A stretch of DNA of 42,936 nt from Sphingomonas sp. (GTDB taxonomy: Bacteria > Pseudomonadota > Alphaproteobacteria > Sphingomonadales > Sphingomonadaceae): positions 1 to 42,936 of the forward strand of contig NZ_JAQZBC010000019.1 in assembly GCF_029239295.1 (NCBI RefSeq). The letters run 5' to 3'. The translations under genes were made by a program, and so were the position numbers. Below are positions 25,426 to 33,102 of this stretch, piece after piece. The notes beneath the pieces are model-generated. The model saw nothing but the letters and a program-made list of their open reading frames with translations, ran no database searches and was not told where the DNA came from. Each line of letters opens with the position of its first letter. The stretch's first letter is position 1.

Positions 25426-26118
25426 ATGTTGGCTGAGAGCGCTGCGATCGAGATCGTCGATATCGCCGACATACCCAATGGGGGCGAACTGCGCCTGTTA
25501 CGGTGCGGTTCGGCGTATTCCATTCACTTCGGTGATGAGGAGTTGATGGGAAGTGAGGCGTTCCAGTCGGAACAGGCGCTGGCCAGCCTAGCGCTCGGTC
25601 GGCTCGGCAGGCAATGTGATCGCATCCTGATCGGCGGGTTGGGAATGGGGTTCACCTTGCGTGCGGCGCTCGAGCTTTTACCCGCCTCCTCCACCGTCGT
25701 CGTGGCGGAGCTCGTACCCAAGGTGGTGACCTGGGCGACAGGCTTGCTCGCCCATTTATTTGATGGTGCGCTCGCTGATCCGCGCGTCAGCGTTGAGATC
25801 CGTGATGTGCACGACATCATCGACGGCGTTCCCGAGGCGTTCGACAGCATCCTGCTCGACGTCGACAATGGACCAGATGGCTTCATCCAGCTGGCGAACG
25901 AGCGCCTTTACAGCAATTGGGGGCTACGCGCCGCCTATGCAGCGCTTCGGCCGGGCGGGGTGCTGGCCGTGTGGTCGTCCTATGAGGACGCGTTTTTCAC
26001 CCGACGTCTGGAAGCGGCCGGCTTTGCGGTCGAGGAGGCGAAGGTCCCTGATACTGGAGGGCGCGAGCGGGCGCCCTATACCATCTGGCTTGCAGTCCGA
26101 CCGCGAGACAATCCCTGA
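25426..26118 (+). CDS. Spermidine synthase-like / SAM-dependent methyltransferase-fold protein
   Basis: 230 residues from the ATG at 25426, with GGGGA 11 bases upstream; a TTG immediately before it is less likely. The Rossmann glycine motif is RILIGGLGMGFTLRAALE, followed by VVVAELVPKVVTWA, where the acidic residue would bind the ribose. DSILLDVDNGPDGF is the acidic strand before the active site. This is the layout of spermidine-synthase-like proteins in proteobacteria, which are shorter than true SpeE. No polyamine genes are near, so the reaction is not assigned. A strong hairpin follows the stop. Confidence 0.78.
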   Translation: MLAESAAIEIVDIADIPNGGELRLLRCGSAYSIHFGDEELMGSEAFQSEQALASLALGRLGRQCDRILIGGLGMGFTLRAALELLPASSTVVVAELVPKVVTWATGLLAHLFDGALADPRVSVEIRDVHDIIDGVPEAFDSILLDVDNGPDGFIQLANERLYSNWGLRAAYAALRPGGVLAVWSSYEDAFFTRRLEAAGFAVEEAKVPDTGGRERAPYTIWLAVRPRDNP

Positions 26119-26122
26119 TATA

Positions 26123-26149
26123 GCCGGGCGCGATCGGATCGCGCCCGGC
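26123..26149. terminator. Strong bidirectional terminator-like hairpin
   Basis: A 27-base perfect inverted repeat, with arms GCCGGGCGCGATC and GATCGCGCCCGGC around one G, lies between two genes that converge at 26118 and 26161. In RNA it folds as a 12-bp stem with a three-base loop. On the plus strand CTTACG follows, a weak tail. Confidence 0.75.
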
Positions 26150-26160
26150 CTTACGTCGAC

Positions 26161-26370
26161 TTATTTGATCGCGATCTGACCGGTCTCGGCCCCGTAATTT
26201 TCCTTTACGAAGAGCTTCGCTGCCTTCTGCGTCGCAAACTTCTCCTCGAGCAGATCGGCCGAGACGAGCGGGTAGCCCTGCGAATTATACCGCGTCGTGC
26301 GAATGGTAACTCGATAATCGCCGTCTTCGTTCTTCACGACGAGAAATGGGCGGACGGCTTCACGCGACAT
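26161..26370 (-). CDS. Small conserved-type hypothetical protein, 69 residues
   Basis: The product starts MSREAVRPFLVVKNEDGDYR, then VTIRTTRYNSQGYPLVSADL, and ends ENYGAETGQIAIK. The alternating pattern of a short beta-sheet followed by a helix (EEKFATQKAAKLFVKENY) looks like a folded small domain, and the composition is natural. Its stop faces the methyltransferase-like gene across a strong hairpin. I do not recognise a named family, and no ribosome site stands out. The 257 bases upstream hold no other gene. Confidence 0.65.
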   Translation of the reverse strand: MSREAVRPFLVVKNEDGDYRVTIRTTRYNSQGYPLVSADLLEEKFATQKAAKLFVKENYGAETGQIAIK

Positions 26371-26627
26371 GCTGGATACCTTCTAATGGGTGGGTGGCAC
26401 ACAAGAGAGGATCTCAAGCAGCTGCGCCGAAATGGAGCAGAAACGGATGGCGCCTGTCCCCCGTTCAGGGTTCCATGCGCCGCCCCGCCCGGGAGAGTCA
26501 AATCGGCTGTTCCATCCCACGGCCGGAAAACGCGGTCCGGTTAGGTGGCGATGGCCTGGAGCAGCGCGGGCGCTGCGCCGGGAGAAAGCTGTCGCTCGGC
26601 CCTGTTCCCCGCACTAAAATCTATCGC

Positions 26628-28028
26628 TCAGCCGACCAGACCAAAGAGGTGCAGCGCAACTCCGGCTGCTGACGTCGCAAACAGGGTGGTGATAACGCCA
26701 GCGCGCAGGAGGAAGATCGCGATTACGGCGCCGGCAGACAGCGCCAGCGCCCACGGATCCAGGCTGCCGAGGACGGGCGCGTCGAAGCGCAGCGGCCCCG
26801 CGGCGAGCCCCGCAGTGGCGCGGAAGATGGTGTGCAGAGCGAACCAGATCGCCAGGTTGAGCACGACCCCGACGACCGCAGCGGTGACGGCGGAAAGCGC
26901 GCTGGTAACCGCCGCATTGCCGCGTAACCGTTCGATGAAGGGCGCGCCCAGAAAGATCCACAGGAAACACGGCGTGAACGTCACCCAAGTGGCGAGCAGG
27001 CCGCCCAAGGTTGCTGCGAGCAACGGATCAAGCCCGCCTGCGTGGCGGTATGCGCCCAGGAACCCGACAAACTGAAGCACCATGATCAGCGGCCCCGGCG
27101 TCGTCTCCGCCATGCCGAGGCCATCCAGCATCTCGCGCGGCTGCAGCCAGCCATAATTCTCTACCGCTTGCTGGGCGACATAGGCGAGTACCGCATACGC
27201 GCCCCCAAAAGTGACGACTGCCATGGTCGAGAAGAAAGTGGCGATCCGGCTGAAGACATTCTCCGGTCCCAGCACGATCACCAATGCCGCAACGGGCACG
27301 AGCCATAGCGCCAGCCACACCGTCGCCGTACCCAGCATCTCTCGCCATCTGGGACGGGCATGCGCCGGAAGCTCTTCGCCGAGCAGCGTGTCCGCATCCG
27401 CGACGATGCCACTGCCGGCGCCGCCGTGACCGCCACCGCCGGCAAAGGCGGCTGAACCGAGGCGGCTTGCCGCCCAGCCGATCAGTCCCGCACCAAGCAC
27501 GATCAGCGGGAAGGGCACAGCGAGGAAGAAGATCAGCACGAAGGCGGCGACCGCTAACGCACGCGCTGCGCCGGTCTTCAGCGCCCGCGAGCCGATCCGC
27601 ACAACAGCCTGCAGAACGACTGCGAGCACGGCGGCCTTGAGCCCGAAGAACAGCGCCGAGACGATCCCGACACGTCCGTACAAGACGTAGACCCAGCTCA
27701 GCGCCATGATCGATATGACGCCCGGAAGGATGAAGAGGACGCCGGCAACGATGCCTCCACGCCTGCGGTGCATCAGCCAACCAATGTAGGTGGCCAGTTG
27801 CTGCGCCTCGGGGCCGGGGAGCAGCATGCAATAGTTGAGTGCGTGCAGGAAGCGCTGCTCACCGATCCATCGCTTCTCGTCGACCAGGATGCGATGCATC
27901 ACGGCGATCTGGCCCGCCGGGCCGCCGAAGGACAGCATCGCGATGCGCAGCCACACCCAGAAGGCTTGACCCAGACTGACCTGCTCGGGCCGAGGCGACG
28001 CCGCCGCGTCCAGCGCCGCGGCGGTCAT
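26628..28028 (-). CDS. chrA: Chromate transporter ChrA
   Basis: 466 residues from the ATG at 28028, which overlaps the chrB stop (ATGA). It is a long-chain CHR protein with two homologous halves. The N-terminal half has MLSFGGPAGQIAVMHRI and YCMLLPGPEAQQLATYIGW. The C-terminal half has VVTFGGAYAVLAYVAQQ and ETTPGPLIMVLQFVGFLGAY. These are the two copies of the family's GG and PGP motifs. ChrA exports chromate from the cytoplasm; chromate enters as a sulfate mimic. About ten hydrophobic segments are visible. It is co-transcribed with the ChrB-like gene under a structured leader. Confidence 0.93.
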   Translation of the reverse strand: MTAAALDAAASPRPEQVSLGQAFWVWLRIAMLSFGGPAGQIAVMHRILVDEKRWIGEQRFLHALNYCMLLPGPEAQQLATYIGWLMHRRRGGIVAGVLFILPGVISIMALSWVYVLYGRVGIVSALFFGLKAAVLAVVLQAVVRIGSRALKTGAARALAVAAFVLIFFLAVPFPLIVLGAGLIGWAASRLGSAAFAGGGGHGGAGSGIVADADTLLGEELPAHARPRWREMLGTATVWLALWLVPVAALVIVLGPENVFSRIATFFSTMAVVTFGGAYAVLAYVAQQAVENYGWLQPREMLDGLGMAETTPGPLIMVLQFVGFLGAYRHAGGLDPLLAATLGGLLATWVTFTPCFLWIFLGAPFIERLRGNAAVTSALSAVTAAVVGVVLNLAIWFALHTIFRATAGLAAGPLRFDAPVLGSLDPWALALSAGAVIAIFLLRAGVITTLFATSAAGVALHLFGLVG

Positions 28029-28855
28029 GCCAGTGCTGTCGCGCGGGACGGTTGATGCGACGCCCAATTGTGCCGTTCCCCCCGGGCATCCCGAGCCCAG
28101 CGATAAAGCGCGTCGTAGATCGCCATTCCCGCGTCCAGTTGCTCATGATCGTCGGCATGGTTGCGCGACAGCCCGAGTGAGATGGCGAGCAGACCAGCCG
28201 CCTCGGGGGCAAGGTCGAGCCGATCCGTGTCCGCACCACGGATGATCGTGGCGAGGCGAACCAGCGGCTCATGCTCCACCAGGCCGAATGCTTTGACCAT
28301 GAGATCGAACGTGCACCGCTCCTCGCGATGGCTCCAGAAGACTCCGTCGTCGGTGACTTCGAACGGCTCGGTGTGTTCGCGGGCGGCGACCGCCAGTACT
28401 TCGGCAGGCGCCACAAAGAGGAATCGCGCATCCGGGTCAACAAAGCGCCGGATCAGCCATGGGAAAGCAATGCGGTCCACCTTGGGTCGCGCGCGCGTCA
28501 CCCACCAGGTGCGCCCGTCACCATGTCGCGGCGGCAGGTGAGTGAGTAAAACCGTCGGCAAGCCTGCCGCCAACCAGGCCTTGAAGCCGCCATCCAGCAC
28601 TTCGGCGACGTACCCGTCGCTCCGAAGGACAGCTGCTGTCGACACTGCGGCGCCGGTACCATCGGTGTCGACCACCACGACCGGAGTCCGCCTGTCGAAA
28701 CCCCAGGATAGCGGGTCGGGTTGGGCGGGGAACCGAGAGCCTGGGATGGCGTCCGTCAATTGGAGGGGTTCGCGCACATCCATGATCGCTCCCGACCCCG
28801 GAAGCGCAATGAGCCTGGAGAGTTTCTCAGGTGAGATGGCGTTGTGAACAGGCAT
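28025..28855 (-). CDS. Rhodanese-like and ChrB C-terminal domain fusion, chromate resistance protein
   Basis: 276 residues. The N-terminal 85 or so are rhodanese-like (SGAIMDVREPLQLTDAIPGS, VVVVDTDGTGAAVSTAAVLR, GYVAEVLDGGFKAWLAAGLP). The normal catalytic Cys position holds Asp (about residue 63), so sulfur transfer is not expected. The remainder is the ChrB C-terminal domain: WWVTRARPKVDRIAFPWLIR, RFVDPDARFLFV, HREERCTFDLMVKAFGL and ADTDRLDLAPEAAGLLAISL. ChrB proteins act with ChrA and in some species sense chromate; the usual N-terminal ChrB DNA-binding part is absent here, so a regulatory role is doubtful. The ATG lies 39 nt after leader copy B. Confidence 0.87.
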   Translation of the reverse strand: MPVHNAISPEKLSRLIALPGSGAIMDVREPLQLTDAIPGSRFPAQPDPLSWGFDRRTPVVVVDTDGTGAAVSTAAVLRSDGYVAEVLDGGFKAWLAAGLPTVLLTHLPPRHGDGRTWWVTRARPKVDRIAFPWLIRRFVDPDARFLFVAPAEVLAVAAREHTEPFEVTDDGVFWSHREERCTFDLMVKAFGLVEHEPLVRLATIIRGADTDRLDLAPEAAGLLAISLGLSRNHADDHEQLDAGMAIYDALYRWARDARGERHNWASHQPSRATALA

Positions 28856-28927
28856 GGAGCGTCCCTGGCGTGCGAGGCTGGACGCGACTCTTCAGCTGAC
28901 GCCTCGTGGGGAGATCGCAATCCCCAT
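28856..28927 (-). promoter_or_regulatory. Structured leader element, copy B (upstream of the ChrB operon)
   Basis: On the sense strand, TGGGG (28926-28922) pairs with CCCCA (28911-28907) around a 10-nt loop. GAGGCGTCAGC follows (28905-28895), and the ATG comes exactly 39 nt after GTCAGC. Loop bases TGCGAT (28919-28914) can pair with GTCGCG (28888-28883). Compared with copy A, the changed bases in this helix (A to G, G to A, A to G) all keep pairing by switching between Watson-Crick and G-U. From memory, candidate RNA motifs upstream of chrB have been reported in alphaproteobacteria; identity with them was not checked. Confidence 0.65.
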
Positions 28928-29151
28928 CACAGCAGACAGCCACGCAGCGCGTGGGAAGTCAATACATTGGTGGACCCTCCCAGTTCATCCCGCCTAGATC
29001 ATGACTAGAGGCGCAGAGCAGCGTCAGGCGAGTACAGGCGACGACGCCTTCTGAACTGCAGGGAGAGGGAATGAACTCGTCAGCTATGGTTAGATGCTCG
29101 CTCCGAGAGGTTGGGCCGGCGAGCTTGATCCAGCATTGAATCGGCGAATCA

Positions 29152-29720
29152 TCATCGTTTGGTGTAGGCCGGCGGCGATGCGCTAACCGTGCCGAGCCAG
29201 AAGATCCCGTCATAGCCTGGATCGATGTCGCTTCCCGGTAACGCTCCAATCGCGATAAATGGTGCGAGACGCAGATCGGCGTCGCGATGCAGAGGGTAGC
29301 TACCACAGGCGATATCGTTTGGCTTGCCTGACTTCCGACGCCGTCGTCCCGGTCTTCCCAACCGCTCTGTTTCAATGCTTGTGGGAATTGATCCGTCGGA
29401 AGGCGCCATGCACGCTGAAAGGCTTGATCCTGAGTCGATGAATGTTCGACCGCGACTAGTATCCGCTCACCTTGCTCTACGAGGGCGCAGGCCAAGTTCC
29501 CGAGGAAGGCGGGTGCCTCATCTGTTCCATGTATTTCACCAAACACAACGAACCTTGGCTTCAGAGCAGTTACAACCTCCCAGCCAATCGGAGCGCGACA
29601 GTCCTGTATGGCCTCCGTTCGGGAGGAGCGCACATCTGCGGCTCGATCCACCGCGGGAGCCGATCCGCCTAATAACAGCGCGGCTAGGGGGAGAAAGGAG
29701 GCGCGCCAGACGCTCAGCTG
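29152..29720 (-). pseudogene. Broken Tiki/ChaN-superfamily (haem-binding-uptake-like) protein
   Basis: Two pieces in different minus-strand frames. The first starts with signal-peptide-like ASFLPLAALLLGGSAPAV, then KPRFVVFGEIHGTDEAPAFL and ILVAVEHSSTQDQAFQ, the N-terminal GE-H motif region of this superfamily, as far as GWEDRDDGVGSQA. The second frame carries the usual C-terminal end, DIDPGYDGIFWLGTVSASPP, to a stop at 29152. The middle of the protein is missing, and no good start codon precedes the signal sequence. So an internal deletion with frameshift has inactivated it. It lies between the ClC gene and the chr operon. Confidence 0.6.
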
Positions 29721-29831
29721 ATTGCTGTGCCCGATCGGTGATAGACTACCACGGTCGCCCCCCTTTGAGAATGGCAGCCGCTGCCATGGCTGTGCTGCAG
29801 TCTCGCAGGAAGACGCCAGTTGCGCCCCGCA

Positions 29832-31172
29832 TCAGCCATTGTTTGTTCGATGCGATGGCTTGGCGCCCGCTAGGGCCAATGTTCGTTCAAGCAGTTGCTC
29901 GTAGATTGGCTTGCCGCCTAGCAAGTGCGCAGCGAGGCTTGCGGATAGACATGTTGCTAGCAGCGGCAGTGTCACCTCGTAGGCGCCGGTCAGCTCCAAC
30001 GTCAGCACGACCCCTACCATGGGGGACCGCACCGAGGCGGTGAACAGACCGCCCATCGCGGCGATGGCAAAGGCGCCGGAACCGCCGGCTGCGTCCGGCA
30101 CGATCAGGCTAACGAGGCCGGCGAAGGCCAGCCCCACACACGCTGCCAGGGACAGGATGGGGGCGAAGATTCCGCCCGGCACGCCGGTCGAGTAGCTCGC
30201 CACACTGGTGCAGAAACGAACCGCCGATAAGACCAGCAGCGCTGCGATGCCGGGTCTTTCGCGCACCCATCCGGGGATCAATCCCTCGCCACCCGTGGCC
30301 GATGAGGGAAGCAGCACCAGCAACGCCCCCACCACCAATCCCACCATTGCCGGGTAGAGATACGGCACCTTCTTTTCCGCTGCGCCGGCAAAGGCCAGTG
30401 CCTTGAGGATGGCGGCATTGAGCAACACGCCGACCCCACCCAACAGGCACCCAAGCAGCACGAACAATGGCAGCATCGCCAGCCGCATTTCGGGCGCGAC
30501 CATCGACAGATCGGCGCCTGTTCCGCCGATCAACTGGGTCATCACCGTAGCGAGCAGCGCGGCGATGATGACCGCCATGTAAGTGCTGAACCGATCCGGA
30601 AACTGGCGCCGCGTTTCCTCGATCACGAATAACACGCCGGCGACGGGGGCATTGAAGGCGCACGCTAGTCCCGCAGCTGCCCCAGCCGCCAGCAGGCCAC
30701 TGCGTTCGGTCGCGTTCAGCCGAAAGCGCGCCGCCAGCATCGCCGCGACCGACGCGCCGATATGGATGGTTGGCCCTTCGCGCCCCAGCACCAGCCCGGC
30801 GCCGATCGAGGCGATCCCGCCAAAGAACTTGACCGGCAATACCCTCGCCCCGTGCACCTCGCGAAGGCCCCCCATCGCGCCTTCCACCTCCTGAACGCCG
30901 CTCCCGCCGGCCTCCGGTGCCAAATGGCGCACCAGCGCCACCGCGGCGATCGTCGCGGTCATGGTGATGATTGCTGCGACCAGCACCAGCAATGGGCCAC
31001 CCACCAGCGAGCGAAGCAGCGTGGGCCAGTGCAGAAGCGTGTTGAGCGTGAGGTGGAACAGCGACCCGATGGTGCCCGCCCCCCCGCCGACGACCACCGC
31101 GAGGGCAAGATAGCGATATTCCGACCGGCGATCTTCGGATGGCGGGGATTGTCCTGGAACAGGATAGTCCAT
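29832..31172 (-). CDS. ClC-family chloride/proton antiporter
   Basis: 446 residues, a full-length ClC membrane protein. The three anion-site motifs are present: GGSGVQEVEG (89-98), GREGP (130-134, with gating Glu132) and GVPGGIFAP. FVIEETRRQF carries Glu at the position of the internal proton glutamate of E. coli ClcA, so it is probably an exchanger rather than a channel. No CBS domains are attached. AAAGGGA precedes the ATG, and a small hairpin (GCGAAC, seven-base loop, GTTCGC) lies in the 111-bp leader. No fluoride-riboswitch consensus was seen there, and the selectivity motif is not of the fluoride-exporter type. Confidence 0.88.
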   Translation of the reverse strand: MDYPVPGQSPPSEDRRSEYRYLALAVVVGGGAGTIGSLFHLTLNTLLHWPTLLRSLVGGPLLVLVAAIITMTATIAAVALVRHLAPEAGGSGVQEVEGAMGGLREVHGARVLPVKFFGGIASIGAGLVLGREGPTIHIGASVAAMLAARFRLNATERSGLLAAGAAAGLACAFNAPVAGVLFVIEETRRQFPDRFSTYMAVIIAALLATVMTQLIGGTGADLSMVAPEMRLAMLPLFVLLGCLLGGVGVLLNAAILKALAFAGAAEKKVPYLYPAMVGLVVGALLVLLPSSATGGEGLIPGWVRERPGIAALLVLSAVRFCTSVASYSTGVPGGIFAPILSLAACVGLAFAGLVSLIVPDAAGGSGAFAIAAMGGLFTASVRSPMVGVVLTLELTGAYEVTLPLLATCLSASLAAHLLGGKPIYEQLLERTLALAGAKPSHRTNNG

Positions 31173-31283
31173 GCAGCCGTCCCTTTAGGTTCACACTTTT
31201 GCGGCAGCGAACACTCAACGTTCGCGTCGCCTACAGGTTCACCGTTCCGGGCAGCTGTGTGATCAGGTCAGACGGGCGCTTCT

Positions 31284-31622
31284 TCAGCGTTGCTTCTTGG
31301 CGACAGTTGCGGTGAAATCCGGATCCTTGTTCGCCACCCAGTCAACGAATTTGCGGACGTTTGGATGGTTCAGCAGGCCGGTCACGTCGGTGCCGTGTCG
31401 CTGCAGTTCGGAGTTCGTGAAGTTTGCGGTCAGCGTCTGCTGGCAGATCGAGTGCATCGGCACGACATCACGCCCGCCGCGGCTTTTAGGCACGGGATGG
31501 TGCCAGACGATGGTCTTGCCGGTCGGTCGGCCGCAAAGCCAGCAAAGCGTCGGCGGGGCGGGCGCTTCATCTTCCTGAGGCAGATGGTCGTAGGGATCGT
31601 GTTTTGAATGTTTGCGAGCCAT
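31284..31622 (-). CDS. Small HNH endonuclease-like protein
   Basis: 112 residues from the ATG at 31622 (MARKHSKHDPYD). A zinc knuckle pair CWLC (Cys27, Cys30) is followed by the His-His core IVWHHPVPKSRGGRD (His41, His42) and a further Cys60, then ANFTNSELQRHG, where Asn and His complete an HNH-like fold. No recognition domain is attached, as in many stand-alone HNH proteins of unknown role. The open frame reaches 31688, but that extension is a poor match and overlaps the divergent neighbour's leader. No strong ribosome site. Confidence 0.75.
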   Translation of the reverse strand: MARKHSKHDPYDHLPQEDEAPAPPTLCWLCGRPTGKTIVWHHPVPKSRGGRDVVPMHSICQQTLTANFTNSELQRHGTDVTGLLNHPNVRKFVDWVANKDPDFTATVAKKQR

Positions 31623-31715
31623 AAGGCGATCTAAAATGCCTAAAATAATGTCGTTCTCAGCTATGTGGCCGACTGCGGCACATGGCAACTATCACCCCGA
31701 CAGCTTGGAAGAGTC

Positions 31716-32075
31716 ATGACAGATCCGTCGAAACCGTGGGACGGCAATCAAGTCCGCAGGTGGCTTGAGCGCCGATGGGAGGTCTCGCGGCTGGACCAGG
31801 CCGCCGCCGATCGACGCGGCTACGAGGCCAATGACGATTACGACAAGGCCGCCGCTGAGGAATGGGTTTGCCGTGCGCTGAAGGGTGAAGCGTGCACCGA
31901 TGATCAAGCCGCCTTCGCAAAGCGCCTGAAGGAGCTGATTGCCCAAGACGTCTACCCGGCGACCAGCATCCACGACGATGTCCGGTTCGAACGACATGTC
32001 CGGACGTATCTTCGCAAGCTGGCCAAGATGACCAAGGCAAATGAGGGATTTGAAAAGATGCTCCGCCACCAGTGA
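31716..32075 (+). CDS. Conserved-type hypothetical protein, 119 residues
   Basis: Starts at the ATG at 31716 with GGAAGAG just upstream. It is hydrophilic and helix-rich: DGNQVRRWLERRWEVSRLDQ, then YEANDDYDKAAAEEWVCRAL, and VRTYLRKLAKMTKANEGFEK near the end. There is no signal, membrane segment or recognised motif. It is divergent from the HNH gene across about 90 bp, suggesting a shared promoter region. Function unknown. Confidence 0.65.
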   Translation: MTDPSKPWDGNQVRRWLERRWEVSRLDQAAADRRGYEANDDYDKAAAEEWVCRALKGEACTDDQAAFAKRLKELIAQDVYPATSIHDDVRFERHVRTYLRKLAKMTKANEGFEKMLRHQ

Positions 32076-32090
32076 GCTTCCAAGCTTCAC

Positions 32091-32240
32091 GTGAACACGG
32101 AGCAGCAGCTTTCGGCCTTTTCCAGTACCACCTCGGCCGCTTTGGTGACGTTGACGTTCCGCGTCACGGACAAGGCAGGTCATTATCATGTCCCGGTAGT
32201 GGTCAGCCCGTACGGCTATTCCACTTATCGCGGCAACTGA
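32091..32240 (+). CDS. Possible 49-residue protein
   Basis: A GTG at 32091, 15 bases after the previous stop and in the same frame, opens a frame reading VNTEQQLSAFSSTTSAALVT, then LTFRVTDKAGHYHVPVVV and SPYGYSTYRGN. The strand-rich composition looks protein-like, but no ribosome site is evident and I recognise no family. Two short palindromes follow its stop (CCGGCT-G-AGCCGG at 32248-32260 and GCTGACGTCAGC at 32263-32274). It may be the tail of a lost gene. Confidence 0.3.
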   Translation: MNTEQQLSAFSSTTSAALVTLTFRVTDKAGHYHVPVVVSPYGYSTYRGN

Positions 32241-32269
32241 GCAGCACCCGGCTGAGCCGGTCGCTGACG

Positions 32270-32821
32270 TCAGCGGCGGCCGTCACCCAGGCCGCAGCGA
32301 AGCCGATCTCCCGCCCGGCATGCAGCGACGTCCGCCGCCCAACGTTCGCGGTCGGCGCGGGCAGCGGCCAGCTGGGCCTCATATTCCGAGAGGGCGGCCG
32401 CGTGAGCCGCAGCCTCTTCACGATATTTGGCGAGGCGTTCCTGCTGCGCGTTCTGGTCCGCGTTGATCCGGTCGAGTTGCGCCTTCGCCGCCGCCAGTTG
32501 CGACGTGTTGGCGCTGCGCAGCTTGGCCGCCTCCGCCGCCGCGATCGCCTCCAGCGCGAGCTGCTCGGCGCTCGGTTCCGGGGCAGCCGCCGGCGCGAGG
32601 GGTGCTTCGTTCGCTACCGCATCGTCGGCGTCGTCCAGCGCTCCAAGGTCGAGCGTCAGCCCTTCCTGCGGAGGTGTCGGCCCTTCCTGCGGCTCGATGC
32701 GCGACGGTGGGATGTCGATGGTGCGCATCGGCGTCGGGTAGGATTGGGCGGTTGCGGGCAGCGCCCCGACGAACAGGGTTGCGGCCAGACAGAGCGAGAT
32801 CGGCGAGCGACAAATTGGCAT
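32270..32821 (-). CDS. Exported coiled-coil protein of unknown function
   Basis: 183 residues from the ATG at 32821. A Sec signal peptide (PICRSPISLCLAATLFVGAL, cleavage near ATAQS) is followed by a Pro-rich segment (IEPQEGPTPPQEGLTLDLG). A long Ala/Glu/Gln-rich helix then runs to the end (AEQLALEAIAAAEAAKLRSA, then EERAAAHAAALSEYEAQLAA-like heptads), with two Cys in AACRAGDRLRC at the C-terminus. The frame stays open upstream to 32905, but the signal fixes the start. It probably acts in the periplasm as a structural or scaffold protein. Confidence 0.65.
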   Translation of the reverse strand: MPICRSPISLCLAATLFVGALPATAQSYPTPMRTIDIPPSRIEPQEGPTPPQEGLTLDLGALDDADDAVANEAPLAPAAAPEPSAEQLALEAIAAAEAAKLRSANTSQLAAAKAQLDRINADQNAQQERLAKYREEAAAHAAALSEYEAQLAAARADRERWAADVAACRAGDRLRCGLGDGRR

Positions 32822-33102
32822 AAGCAAGCGTACCCTGGGCGGGATGTCGCGTGGCTGAACAAGTGCAGCCAGGCCCGACGCTCGCCGGCACTCGCGCCCC
32901 AGCAAAGGGGATGCCTTCCATCACCATCGCCGCGGCCGTGCGCCCTGATGCGAAGGCATGGAAGCCACAGCGGCGGAGTTCCCCAACCTTGAAGATGCCT
33001 CTCCGCTGGAAGTGCCTGCGCTGGGCGGGCGGGAGGGGAGTGACGGCGTACGAGTGCTCGGTCGACCTAATCGAGCGCTTGCTCACCGCGTTCGCTCATA
33101 GT

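Noticed and set aside
25277..25426. 49-codon frame overlapping the methyltransferase-like start by TGATG
   Set aside because: The overlap is suggestive, but there is no ribosome site, no recognised family and no independent support.
31173..31283. Fluoride-type riboswitch upstream of the ClC gene
   Set aside because: Only a simple 6-bp hairpin is present; the conserved fluoride-aptamer segments are not seen.
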